Of a stretch of 64,000 nt of DNA, positions 23,611 through 35,299 are shown one piece after another; the stretch's first letter is position 1; the number at the start of each line of letters is the position of its first letter. The position numbers and the translations under genes were made by a program. The notes below the pieces were generated by a model. That model did not search any database, was not told the origin of the DNA, and worked only from the letters and a program-made list of their open reading frames with translations. Source of the DNA: Petrolisthes cinctipes (Eukaryota; Arthropoda; Malacostraca; Decapoda; Porcellanidae); the NCBI GenBank assembly GCA_033782935.1, contig JAWQEG010001306.1, positions 310,001-374,000 of the forward strand, in the 5' to 3' direction.

Positions 23611-26440
23611 ATCTGTAGATGCCTACTCAGTGCTAGAATGTTTTCAAAATATAGGCTCAAAACATGCTTAAAATCGATATTTTAGGTGCCCAAAAGTCGA
23701 TATGTGCATGCATCTTCTGTACCCGTTTATATCTCGAATTCAGGCTCAAAACACCCGAAAATTCAATATTTTGGGGTCCCAGAAGCAATCTGTACATGCC
23801 TACTCAGTGCTAGAATATTTTCAAAATATAGGCTAAAAACATGATAAAAATCGATATTTTTGGTCCCAAAAAGTCGATATCTCAAATTAAGGCCCAAAAC
23901 ACCCAAAAATCCGATATTTAGGGGTCCCAGAGGCGATCTGTACATGCCTACTCCGTGTTAGAGTATTTTCGAAGTACAGGCCCAAAACATGCTCAAAATC
24001 GATGTTTTAGGTGCCAAAAAGTCGATATGTGCATGCCCTTTCAGTACCCGTTTATATCTCAAATTCAGGCTCAAAATACCCGAAAATTCGATTTTTTGGG
24101 GTCCCAGAAGCGATCTGTACATGCCTACTCAGTGCTAGAATGTTTTCAAAATATAGGCTCAAAACATGCTTAAAATCGATATTTTAGGTGCCCAAAAGTC
24201 AGATATGTGCATGAATCTTCTGTACTCGTTTATATCTCAAATTCAAGCTCAAAACTCCCGAAAATTCGATATTTTGGGGTCCCAGAAGCGATCTGTACAT
24301 GCCTAATCCGTGTTAGAGTATTTTCAAAATTCAGGCACAAAACATGCTTAAAATCGATATTTTTGGTGCCCAAAGTCAATATGTGTATGCATCTTCTATA
24401 CTCGTTTATATCTCAAATTCAGGCTCAAAACACCCGAAAATTCGATATTTTGGGGTCCCAGAAGCGATTTGTACATGCCTACTCAGTGCTAGAATATTTT
24501 CAAAATATAGGCTCAAAAAATGCTAAAAATCGATACTTTAGGTGCGTAAAAGCGATATCTCAAATTCAGGCCCAAAACACCAGAAAATTCGATATTTTGG
24601 GGTCCCAGAAGCGATCTGTACATGCCTACTCCGTGTTAAAGTATTTTCAAAATACAGGCCTAAAACATGCTCAACATCGATGTTTTAGGTGCCCAAAAGT
24701 CGATATGTGCATGCATCTTCAGTACCCGTTTATATCTCAAATTCAGGCTCAAAACACCCGAAAATTCGATATTTTGGGGTCCCAGAAGCGATCTGTACAT
24801 GCCTACTCCGTGTTAGAGTATTTTCAAAATACAGGCCCAAAACATGCTGAAAATCGATAATTTAGATGCCCAAAGTCAATATGTGCATGTATCTTCTGTA
24901 CCCGTTTATATCTCAAATTCAGGCTCAAAACACCCGAAAATTCAACATTTTGGGGTCCCAGAAGCAATCTGTACATGCCTACTCAGTGCTAGAATATTTT
25001 CAAAATAAAGGCTAAAAACATGCTAAAAATCGATATTTTAGGTGCCAAATAGTCGATATCTCAAATTCAGTCCCAAAACACCCGAAACTTCGATATTTAG
25101 GGGTCCCAGAAGCGATCTGTACATGCCTACTCCGTGTAAGAGTATTTTCAAAATACAGGCCAAAAACATACTGAAAATCGATCTTTTAGGTGCCCAAAAG
25201 TCGATATGTGCATGCATCTTCTGTACCCGTTTATATCTCAAATTCTGGCCCTAAACACCCGAAAATTCGATATTTATGGGTCCCAGAAGCGATCTGTACA
25301 TGCCTACTCAGTGCTAGAATGTTTTCAAAATATAGGCTCAAAACATGCTCAAAATCGATATTTTAGGTGCCCAAAAGTCGATATGTGCATGCATCTTCTG
25401 TACTCGTTTATACCTCAAATTCAAGCTCAAAACACTAGAAAATTCGATATTTTGGGGTCCCAGAAGCGATCTGTACATGCCTAGTCCGTGTTAAAGTATT
25501 TTCAAAATACAGGCCCAAAACATGCTCAAAATCGATGTTTAGGTGCCCAAAAGTCGATATGTGCATGCATTTTCAGTACCCGTTTATATCTCAAATTCAG
25601 GCTCAAAACACCCGAAAATTCGATATTTTAGGGTCCCAGAAGCGATCTGTACATGCCTACTCCGTATTAGAGTATTTTCAACATACAGGCCCAAAACATG
25701 CTGAAAATCGATAATTTAGATGCCCAAAGTCAATACGTGCATGAATCTTCTGTACCCGTTTATATCTCAAATTCTGGCTCAAAACACCCGAAAATTCAAT
25801 ATTTTGGGGTCCCAGAAGCAATCTGTACATGCCTACTCAGTGCTAGAATATTTTCAAAATATAGGCTAAAAACATGCTAAAAATCGATATTTTAGGTGCC
25901 AAAAAGTCGATATCTCAAATTCGGTCCCAAAACACCCGAAACTTCGATATTTAGGGGTCCCAGAAGCGATCCGTACATGCCTACTCAGTGCTAGAATATT
26001 TTCAAAATATAGGCTCAAAACATGCTAAAAATCGATATTTTAGGTGCGAAAAAGCGATATCTCAAATTCAGGCCCAAAACACCCGAAAATTCGATATTTT
26101 GGGGTCCCAGAAGCGATCTGTACATGCCTACTCAGTGCTAGAATATTTTCAAAATATAGGCTCAAAACATGCTAAAAATCGATATTTTTGGTCCCAAAAA
26201 GTCGATATCTCAAATTCAGGCCCAAAACACCCGAAAATTCGATATTTTGGGGTCCCAGAAGCGATCTGTACATGCCTACTCCGTGTTAGAGTATTTTCAA
26301 AATACAGGCCAACAACATACTGAAAATCGATATTTTAGGTGCCCAAAAGTCGATATGTGCATGCATCTTCTGTACCCGTTTATATCTCAAACTCTGGCCC
26401 TAAACACCCGAAAATTCGATATTTTTGGGTCCCAGAAGCG
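23611..26440 (+). repeat. Family 2 block, copy 1 of a 2.8-kb repeat
   Basis: Positions 23611-24158 match 26441-26988 at offset 2830, and 24511 to about 25398 match from 26987 at offset 2476. Markers include GTGCATGCCCTTTCAGTACC near 24030, GTCAGATATG near 24200, GCTCAAAAAATGCT at 24511 and AATCGATAATTTAGATG near 24855. The 354-bp shift between the two offsets equals two long units, present here and absent from the next copy. Confidence 0.75.
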
Positions 26441-27874
26441 ATCTGTAGATGCCTACTCAGTGCTAGAATGTTTTCAAAATATAGGCTCAAAACATGCTTA
26501 AAATCGATATTTTAGGTGCCCAAAAGTCGATATGTGCATGCATCTTCTGTACCCGTTTATATCTCGAATTCAGGCTCAAAACACCCGAAAATTCAGTATT
26601 TTGGGGTCCCAGAAGCAATCTGTACATGCCTACTCAGTGCTAGAATATTTTCAAAATATAGGCTAAAAACATGATAAAAATCGATATTTTTGGTTCCAAA
26701 AAGTCGATATCTCAAATTAAGGCCCAAAACACCCAAAAATTCGATATTAAGGGGTCCCAGAGGCGATCTGTACATGCCTACTCCGTGTTAGAGTATTTTC
26801 GAAGTACAGGCCCAAAACATGCTCAAAATCGATGTTTTAGGTGCCAAAAAGTCGATATGTGCATGCCCTTTCAGTACCCGTTTATATCTCAAATTCAGGC
26901 TCAAAATACCCGAAAATTCGATTTTTTGGGGTCCCAGAAGCGATCTGTACATGCCTACTCAGTGCTAGAATGTTTTCAAAATATAGGCTCAAAAAATGCT
27001 AAAAATCGATACTTTAGGTGCGTAAAAGCGATATCTCAAATTCAGGCCCAAAACACCCGAAAATTCGATATTTTGGGGTCCCAGAAGCGATCTGTACATA
27101 CCTACTCCGTGTTAAAGTATTTTCAAAATACAGGCCTAAAACATGCTCAACATCGATGTTTTAGGTGCCCAAAAGTCGATATGTGCATGCATCTTCAGTA
27201 CCCGTTTATATCTCAAATTCAGGCTCAAAACACCCGAAAATTCGATATTTTGGGGTCCCAGAAGCGATCTGTACATGCCTACTCCGTGTTAGAGTATTTT
27301 CAAAATACAGGCCCAAAACATGCTGAAAATCGATAATTTAGATGCCCAAAGTCAATATGTGCATGTATCTTCTGTACCCGTTTATATCTCAAATTCAGGC
27401 TCAAAACACCCGAAAATTCAACATTTTGGGGTCCCAGAAGCAATCTGTACATGCCTACTCAGTGCTAGAATATTTTCAAAATAAAGGCTAAAAACATGCT
27501 AAAAATCGATATTTTATGTGCCAAATAGTCGATATCTCAAATTCAGTCCCAAAACACCCGAAACTTCGATATTTAGGGGTCCCAGAAGCGATCTGTACAT
27601 GCCTACTCCGTGTTAGAGTATTTTCAAAATACAGGCCAAAAACATACTGAAAATCGATCTTATAGGTGCCCAAAAGTCGATATGTGCATGCATCTTCTGT
27701 ACCCGTTTATATCTCAAATTCTGGCCCTAAACACCCGAAAATTCGATATTTTTGGGTCCCAGAAGCGATCTGTACATGCCTACTCAGTGCTAGAATGTTT
27801 TCAAAATATAGGCTCAAAACATGCTCAAAATCGATATTTTAGGTGCCCAAAAGTCGATATGTGCATGCATCTTC
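26441..27874 (+). repeat. Family 2 block, copy 2 with two units missing
   Basis: This is the partner of the preceding block, lacking the 354-bp interval found at about 24158-24511. The join lies in the unit that ends at GGCTCAAAAAATGCT (26987). The first part, about 25960-26820, also recurs at offset 11,589 near 37.55-38.41 kb. Confidence 0.75.
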
Positions 27875-28477
27875 AGTACCCGTTTATATCTCAAATTCAA
27901 GCTCAAAACACCCGAAAATTCGTTATTTTGGGGTCCCAGAAGCGATCTGTACATGCCTAGTCCGTGTTAAAGTATTTTCAAAATACAGGCCCAAAACATG
28001 CTCAAAATCGATGTTTTAGGTGCCCAAAAGTCGATATGTGCATGCATTTTCAGTACCCGTTTATATCACAAATTCAGGCTCAAAACACCCGAAAATTCAA
28101 TATTTTGGGGTCCCAGAAGCGATCTGTACATGCCTACTCCGTGTTAAAGTATTTTCAAAATACAGGCCCAAAACATGCTCAAAATCGATGTTTTAGGTGC
28201 CCAAAAGTCGATATGTGCATGCATCTTCAGTACCCGTTTATATCTCAAATTCAAGCTCAAAACACCCGAAAATTCGATATTTTGGGGTCCCAGAAGCGAT
28301 CTGTACATGCCTACTCCGTGTTAGAGTATTTTCAAAATACAGGCCCAAAACATGCTGAAAATCGATAATTTAGATGCCCAAAGTCAATATGTGCATGTAT
28401 CTTCTGTACCCGTTTATATCTCAAATTCAGGCTCAAAACACCCGAAAATTCAATATTTTGGGGTCCCAGAAGTAATC
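27594..28477 (+). repeat. Run of five long units with no short unit
   Basis: Unit starts at 27594, 27771, 27948, 28125 and 28302, with the next at 28478, give 177, 177, 177, 177 and 176 bp. This breaks the usual L+S or L+L+S order. Two of the units carry the TTAAAGTATTTTC and CATTTTCAGTACCC or CATCTTCAGTACCC markers. The run gives a stop-free stretch at 27964-28368, which I do not take as a gene. Confidence 0.88.
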
Positions 28478-28773
28478 TGTACATGCCTACTCAGTGCTAG
28501 AATATTTTCAAAATATAGGCTAAAAACATGCTAAAAATCGATATTTTAGGTGCCAAAAAGTCGATATCTCAAATTCAGTCCCAAAACACCCGAAAATTCA
28601 ATATTTTGGGGTCCCAGAAGCAATCTGTACATGCCTACTCAGTGCTAGAATATTTTCAAAATATAGGCTAAAAACATGATAAAAATCGATATTTTTTGTC
28701 CCAAAAAGTCGATATCTCAAATTAAGGCCCAAAACACCCAAAAATTCGATATTTATGGGTCCCAGAAGCGATC
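28478..28773 (+). repeat. Two short units in tandem
   Basis: Unit starts at 28478 and 28626, with the next at 28774, give 148+148 bp directly after the run of five long units. Similar S+S pairs recur in the related copies near 40.0-40.3, 43.2-43.5, 45.7-46.0, 48.4-48.7 and 49.6-49.9 kb, so this arrangement was copied as a block. Confidence 0.85.
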
Positions 28774-30150
28774 TGTACATGCCTACTCCGTGTTAGAGTA
28801 TTTTCAAAATACAGGCCAAAAACATACTGAAAATCGATCTTTTAGGTGCCCAAAAGTCGATATGTGCATGCATCTTCTGTACCCGTTTATATCTCAAATT
28901 CTGGCCCTAAACACCCGAAAATTCGATATTTTTGGGTCTCAGAAGCGATCCGTACATGCCTACTCAGTGCTAGAATGTTTTCAAAATATAGGCTCAAAAC
29001 ATGCTCAAAATCGATATTTTAGGTGCCGAAAAGTCGATATGAGCATGCATCTTCTTTACTCGTTTATACCTCAAATTCAAGCTCAAAACACCCGAAAATT
29101 CGATATTTTTGGGTCCCAGAAGCGATCTGTACATGCCTACTCAGTGCTGGAATATTTTCAAAATATAGGCTCAAAACATGCTAAAAATCGATATTTTAGG
29201 TGCGAAAAGGCGATATCTCAAATTCAGGCCCAAAACACCCGAAAATTCGATATTTTGGGGTCCCAGAAGCGATCTGTACATGCCTACTCCGTGTTAGAGC
29301 ATTTTCAAAATTCAGGCACAAAACATGCTGAAAATCGATATTTTCGGTGCCCAAAGTCAATATGTGTATGCATCTTCTATACTCGTTTATATCTCAAATT
29401 CAGGCTCAAAACACCAGAAAATTCAATATTTTGGGGTCCCAGAAGCAATCTGTACATGCCTACTCAGTGCTAGAATATTTTCAAAATATAGGCTAAAAAC
29501 ATGCTAAAAATCGATATTTTAAGTGCCAAAAAGTCGATATCTCAAATTCAGTCCCAAAACACCCGAAACTTCGATATTTAGGGGTCCCAGAAGCGATCTG
29601 TACATGCCTACTCCGTGTTAGAGTATTTTCAAAATACAGGACAACAACATACTGAAAATCGATCTTTTAGGTGCCCAAAAGTCGATATGTGCATGCATCT
29701 TCTGTACCCGTTTATATCTCAAATTGAAGCTCAAAATTCCCGAAAATTCGATATTTTGGGGTCCCAGAAGCGATCTGTACATGCCTAATCCGTGTTAGAG
29801 TATTTTCAAAATTCAGGCACAAAACATGCTAAAAATCGATATTTTTGGTGCCCAAAGTCAGTATGTGTATGCATCTTCTATACTCGTTTATATCTCAAAT
29901 TCAGGCTCAAAACACCCGAAAATTCGATATTTTGGGGTCCCAGAAGCGATTTGTACATGCCTACTCAGTGCTAGAATATTTTCAAAATATAGGCTCAAAA
30001 AATGCTAAAAATCGATACTTTAGGTGCGTAAAAGCGATATCTCAAATTCAGGCCCAAAACACCCGAAAATTCGATATTTTGGGGTCCCAGAAGCGATCTG
30101 TACATGCCTACTCCGTGTTAAAGTATTTTCAAAATACAGGCCTAAAACAT
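28774..30150 (+). repeat. Family 2 block with S147-containing units
   Basis: About 28350-29600 recurs at about 49440-50690 at offset 21,087, with only scattered substitutions. Because L177 and S147 both keep frame, a 265-codon stop-free stretch runs from 28676 to 29473, and its copy lies at 49763-50560. From about 29600 on, GTTAAAGTATTTTC and GCTCAAAAAATGC units lead to the boundary with the family 1 island. Confidence 0.75.
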
Positions 30151-30995
30151 GCTCAACATCGATGTTTTAGGTGCCTAAAAGTCGATATGTGCATCCATCT
30201 TCTGTATCCGTTTATATCTGAAATTCTGGCCCTAAACACCCGAAAATTCGATATTTTGGGGTCCCAGAAGCGATCTGTACATGCCTACTCCGTGTTAGAG
30301 TATTTTCATAATATTGGCCAAAAATATACTGAAAATCGATCTTTTAGGTGCCCAAAAGTCGATTTGTGCATGCATATTCTGTACCCGTTTATATCTCAAA
30401 TTCAAGCCCTAATCACCGGAAAATTCAATATTTTGGGGTCCCAGAAGCAATCTGTACATGCCTACTCAGTGCTAGAATATTTTCAAAATATAGGCTAAAA
30501 ACATGCTAAAAATCGATATTTTAGGTGCCAAAAAGTCGATGTCTCAAATTATGGCCCAAAACACCCGAAAATTCGATATTTAGGGGTCCAAGAAGCGATC
30601 TGTACATGCCTACTCCGTGTTAGAGTATTTTCAAAATACAGGCCCAAAACATGCTCAAAATCGATGTTTTAGGTGCAAAAAAGTCGATATGTGCATGCAT
30701 CTTCAGAACCCGTTTATATCTCAAATTCAGGCTCAAAACACCCGAAAATTCGATATTTTGGGGTCCCAGAAGCGATCTGTACATGCCTACTCCGTGTTAG
30801 AGTATTTTCAAAATTCAGGCCCAAAACATGCTGAAAATCGATATTTTAGATGCCCAAAATCAATATGTGCATTTATCTTCTGTATCCGTTTATATCTCAA
30901 ATTCAGGCTCAAAACACCCGAAAATTCAATATTTTGGGGTCCCAGAAGCAATCTGTACATGCCTACTCAGTGCTAGAATATTTTCAAAATATAGG
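30151..30995 (+). repeat. Start of a family 1 island
   Basis: The CATAATATTGG subtype (near 30310) and the CATCTTCAGAACCCG trimer type return here after about 6.5 kb of family 2 sequence. The units match the order seen at about 19.7-20.6 kb. The block leads directly into the 2152-bp tandem duplication. Confidence 0.7.
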
Positions 30996-33147
30996 CTAAA
31001 GACATGTTAAAAATCGATGTTTTAGGTGCCAAAAAGTCGATATCTCAAATTAAGGCCAAAAACACCCGAAAATTCGATATTTAGGGGTCCCAGAAGGGAT
31101 CTGTACATGCCTACTCCATGTTAGAGTATTTTCAAAATACAGGCCAAAAACATACTGAAAATCGATCTTTTAGGTGCCCAAAAGTCGATATTTGCATGCA
31201 TCTTCTGTACCCGTTTATATCTCAAATTCTGGCCCTAAATACCCGAAAATTCGATTATTTGGGGTCCCAGAAGCGATCTGTACATGCCTACTCCGTGTTA
31301 GAGTATTTTCATAATATTGGCCAAAAACATACTGAAAATCGATCTTTTAGGTGCCCAAAAGTCGATTTGTGCATGCATCTTCTGTGCCCGTTTATATCTC
31401 AAATTCAAGCCCTAAACACCGGAAAATTCAATATTTTGTGGTCCCAGAAGCAATCTGTACATACCTACTCAGTGCTAGAATATTTTCAAAATATAGGCTA
31501 AAAACATGCTAAAAATCGATATTTTAGGTGCCAAAAAGTCGATATCTCAAATTATGACCCAAAACACCCGAAAATTCGATATTTAGGGGTCCAAGAAGCG
31601 ATCTGTACATGCCTACTCCGTGTTAGAGTATTTTCAAAATACAGGCCCAAAACATGCTCAAAATCGATGTTTTAGGTGCAAAAAAGTCGATATGTGCATG
31701 CATCTTCAGAACCCGTTTATATCTCAAATTCAAGCCCTAAACACCGGAAAATTCAATATTTTGGGGTCCCAGAAGCAATCTGTACATGCCTACTCAGTGC
31801 TAGAATATTTTCAAAATATAGGCTAAAAACATGTTAAAAATCGATGTTTTAGGTGCCAAAAAGTCGATATCTCAAATTAAGGCCAAAAACACCCGAAAAT
31901 TCGATATTTAGGGGTCCCAGAAGGGACCTGTACATGACTACTCCATGTTAGAGTATTTTCAAAATACAGGCCAAAAACATACTGAAAATCGATCTTTTAG
32001 GTGCCCAAAAGTCGATATTTGCATGCATCTTCTGTACCCGTTTATATCTCAAATTCTGGCCCTAAACACCCGAAAATTCGATATTTTGGGGTCCCAGAAG
32101 CGATCTGTACATGCCTACTCCGTGTTAGAGTATTTTCAAAATTCAGGCCCAAAACATGCTGAAAATCGATATTTTAGATGCCCAAAGTCAATATGTGCAT
32201 GTATCTTCTGTACCCGTTTATATCTCAAATTCAGGCTCAAAACACCCGAAAATTCAATATTTTGGGGTCCCAGAAGCAATCTCTACATGCATACTCAGTG
32301 CTAGAATATTTTCAAAATATAGGCTAAAAACATGTTAAAAATCGATGTTTTAGGTGCCAAAAAGTCGATATCTCAAATTAAGGCCCAAAACACCCGAAAA
32401 TTCGATATTTAGGGGTCCCAGAAGGGATCTGTACATGCCTACTCCGTGTTAGAGTATTTTCAAAATACAGGCCAAAAACATACTGAAAATCGATCTTTTA
32501 GGTGCCCAAAGTCAATATGTGCATGTATCTTCTGTACCCGTTTATATCTCAAATTCAGGCTCAAAACACCCGAAAATTCGATATTTTGGGATCTTAGAAG
32601 CAATCTGTACATGCCTACTCAGTGCTAGAATGTTTTCAAAATACAGGCCAAAAACATACTGAAAATCAATCTTTTAGGTGCCCAAAAGTCGATATGTGCA
32701 TGCATCTTCTGTACTCGTTTATATCTCAAATTCAGGCTCAAAACACCCGAAAATTCGATAATTTGGGGTCCCAGAAGCGATCTGTACATGCCTACTCAGT
32801 GCTAGAATATTTTCAAAATATAGGCTCAAAACATGCTAAAAATCGATATTTTAGGTGCGTAAAGGCGATATCTCAAATTAAGGCCCAAAACACCTCAAAA
32901 TTCGATATTTAGGGGTCCCAGAAGCTATCTGTACATGCCTACACCGTGTTAGAATATTTTCAAAATACATGACTAAAACATGCTGAAAATCGATATTTTA
33001 GATGCCCAAAGTCAATATGTGCATGTATCTTCTGTACCCGTTTATATCTCAAATTCAGGCTCAAAACACCCAAAAATTCAATATATTGGGGTCCCAGAAG
33101 CAATCTGTACATGCCTACTCAGTGCTAGAATATTTTCAAAATATAGG
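30996..33147 (+). repeat. 2152-bp segmental duplication, copy 1
   Basis: The copy includes the rare GCTAAAGACATG near 30996 and GGGACCTGTACATGACTACT near 31925, both found again exactly 2152 bp later. A visible difference is GATTATTTGGGG near 31254 against GATATTTTGGGG in copy 2. The left limit is uncertain by about 65 bp, because the flanking units are homologous; the last upstream difference I see is near 30930. Confidence 0.88.
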
Positions 33148-35299
33148 CTAAAGACATGTTAAAAATCGATGTTTTAGGTGCCAAAAAGTCGATATCTCAA
33201 ATTAAGGCCAAAAACACCCGAAAATTCGATATTTAGGGGTCCCAGAAGGGATCTGTACATGCCTACTCCATGTTAGAGTATTTTCAAAATACAGGCCAAA
33301 AACATACTGAAAATCGATCTTTTAGGTGCCCAAAAGTCGATATTTGCATGCATCTTCTGTACCCGTTTATATCTCAAATTCTGGCCCTAAATACCCGAAA
33401 ATTCGATATTTTGGGGTCCCAGAAGCGATCTGTACATGCCTACTCCGTGTTAGAGTATTTTCATAATATTGGCCAAAAACATACTGAAAATCGATCTTTT
33501 AGGTGCCCAAAAGTCGATTTGTGCATGCATCTTCTGTGCCCGTTTATATCTCAAATTCAAGCCCTAAACACCGGAAAATTCAATATTTTGTGGTCCCAGA
33601 AGCAATCTGTACATACCTACTCAGTGCTAGAATATTTTCAAAATATAGGCTAAAAACATGCTAAAAATCGATATTTTAGGTGCCAAAAAGTCGATATCTC
33701 AAATTATGACCCAAAACACCCGAAAATTCGATATTTAGGGGTCCAAGAAGCGATCTGTACATGCCTACTCCGTGTTAGAGTATTTTCAAAATACAGGCCC
33801 AAAACATGCTCAAAATCGATGTTTTAGGTGCAAAAAAGTCGATATGTGCATGCATCTTCAGAACCCGTTTATATCTCAAATTCAAGCCCTAAACACCGGA
33901 AAATTCAATATTTTGGGGTCCCAGAAGCAATCTGTACATGCCTACTCAGTGCTAGAATATTTTCAAAATATAGGCTAAAAACATGTTAAAAATCGATGTT
34001 TTAGGTGCCAAAAAGTCGATATCTCAAATTAAGGCCAAAAACACCCGAAAATTCGATATTTAGGGGTCCCAGAAGGGACCTGTACATGACTACTCCATGT
34101 TAGAGTATTTTCAAAATACAGGCCAAAAACATACTGAAAATCGATCTTTTAGGTGCCCAAAAGTCGATATTTGCATGCATCTTCTGTACCCGTTTATATC
34201 TCAAATTCTGGCCCTAAACACCCGAAAATTCGATATTTTGGGGTCCCAGAAGCGATCTGTACATGCCTACTCCGTGTTAGAGTATTTTCAAAATTCAGGC
34301 CCAAAACATGCTGAAAATCGATATTTTAGATGCCCAAAGTCAATATGTGCATGTATCTTCTGTACCCGTTTATATCTCAAATTCAGGCTCAAAACACCCG
34401 AAAATTCAATATTTTGGGGTCCCAGAAGCAATCTCTACATGCATACTCAGTGCTAGAATATTTTCAAAATATAGGCTAAAAACATGTTAAAAATCGATGT
34501 TTTAGGTGCCAAAAAGTCGATATCTCAAATTAAGGCCCAAAACACCCGAAAATTCGATATTTAGGGGTCCCAGAAGGGATCTGTACATGCCTACTCCGTG
34601 TTAGAGTATTTTCAAAATACAGGCCAAAAACATACTGAAAATCGATCTTTTAGGTGCCCAAAGTCAATATGTGCATGTATCTTCTGTACCCGTTTATATC
34701 TCAAATTCAGGCTCAAAACACCCGAAAATTCGATATTTTGGGATCTTAGAAGCAATCTGTACATGCCTACTCAGTGCTAGAATGTTTTCAAAATACAGGC
34801 CAAAAACATACTGAAAATCAATCTTTTAGGTGCCCAAAAGTCGATATGTGCATGCATCTTCTGTACTCGTTTATATCTCAAATTCAGGCTCAAAACACCC
34901 GAAAATTCGATAATTTGGGGTCCCAGAAGCGATCTGTACATGCCTACTCAGTGCTAGAATATTTTCAAAATATAGGCTCAAAACATGCTAAAAATCGATA
35001 TTTTAGGTGCGTAAAGGCGATATCTCAAATTAAGGCCCAAAACACCTCAAAATTCGATATTTAGGGGTCCCAGAAGCTATCTGTACATGCCTACACCGTG
35101 TTAGAATATTTTCAAAATACATGACTAAAACATGCTGAAAATCGATATTTTAGATGCCCAAAGTCAATATGTGCATGTATCTTCTGTACCCGTTTATATC
35201 TCAAATTCAGGCTCAAAACACCCAAAAATTCAATATATTGGGGTCCCAGAAGCAATCTGTACATGCCTACTCAGTGCTAGAATATTTTCAAAATATAGG
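33148..35299 (+). repeat. 2152-bp segmental duplication, copy 2
   Basis: This is the near-identical second copy. It ends where GCTAAAGACATGTT of the first copy would be expected and GCTAAAAACATGCT is found. The unit starting at 34582 is a chimera: an L177-type beginning (CTTTTAGGTGCCC) joined to an L176-type continuation (AAAGTCAATATGTG). The same chimera exists at 32430 in copy 1, so it predates the duplication. Confidence 0.88.

Noticed and set aside
28676..29473. 265-codon open reading frame (and a copy at 49763-50560), plus many of 60-224 codons
   Set aside because: They start at internal GTG or ATG codons of the repeat, end wherever a frame-shifting unit or TAA variant occurs, recur in several frames and on both strands, and show no domain, signal or codon structure apart from the repeat itself.
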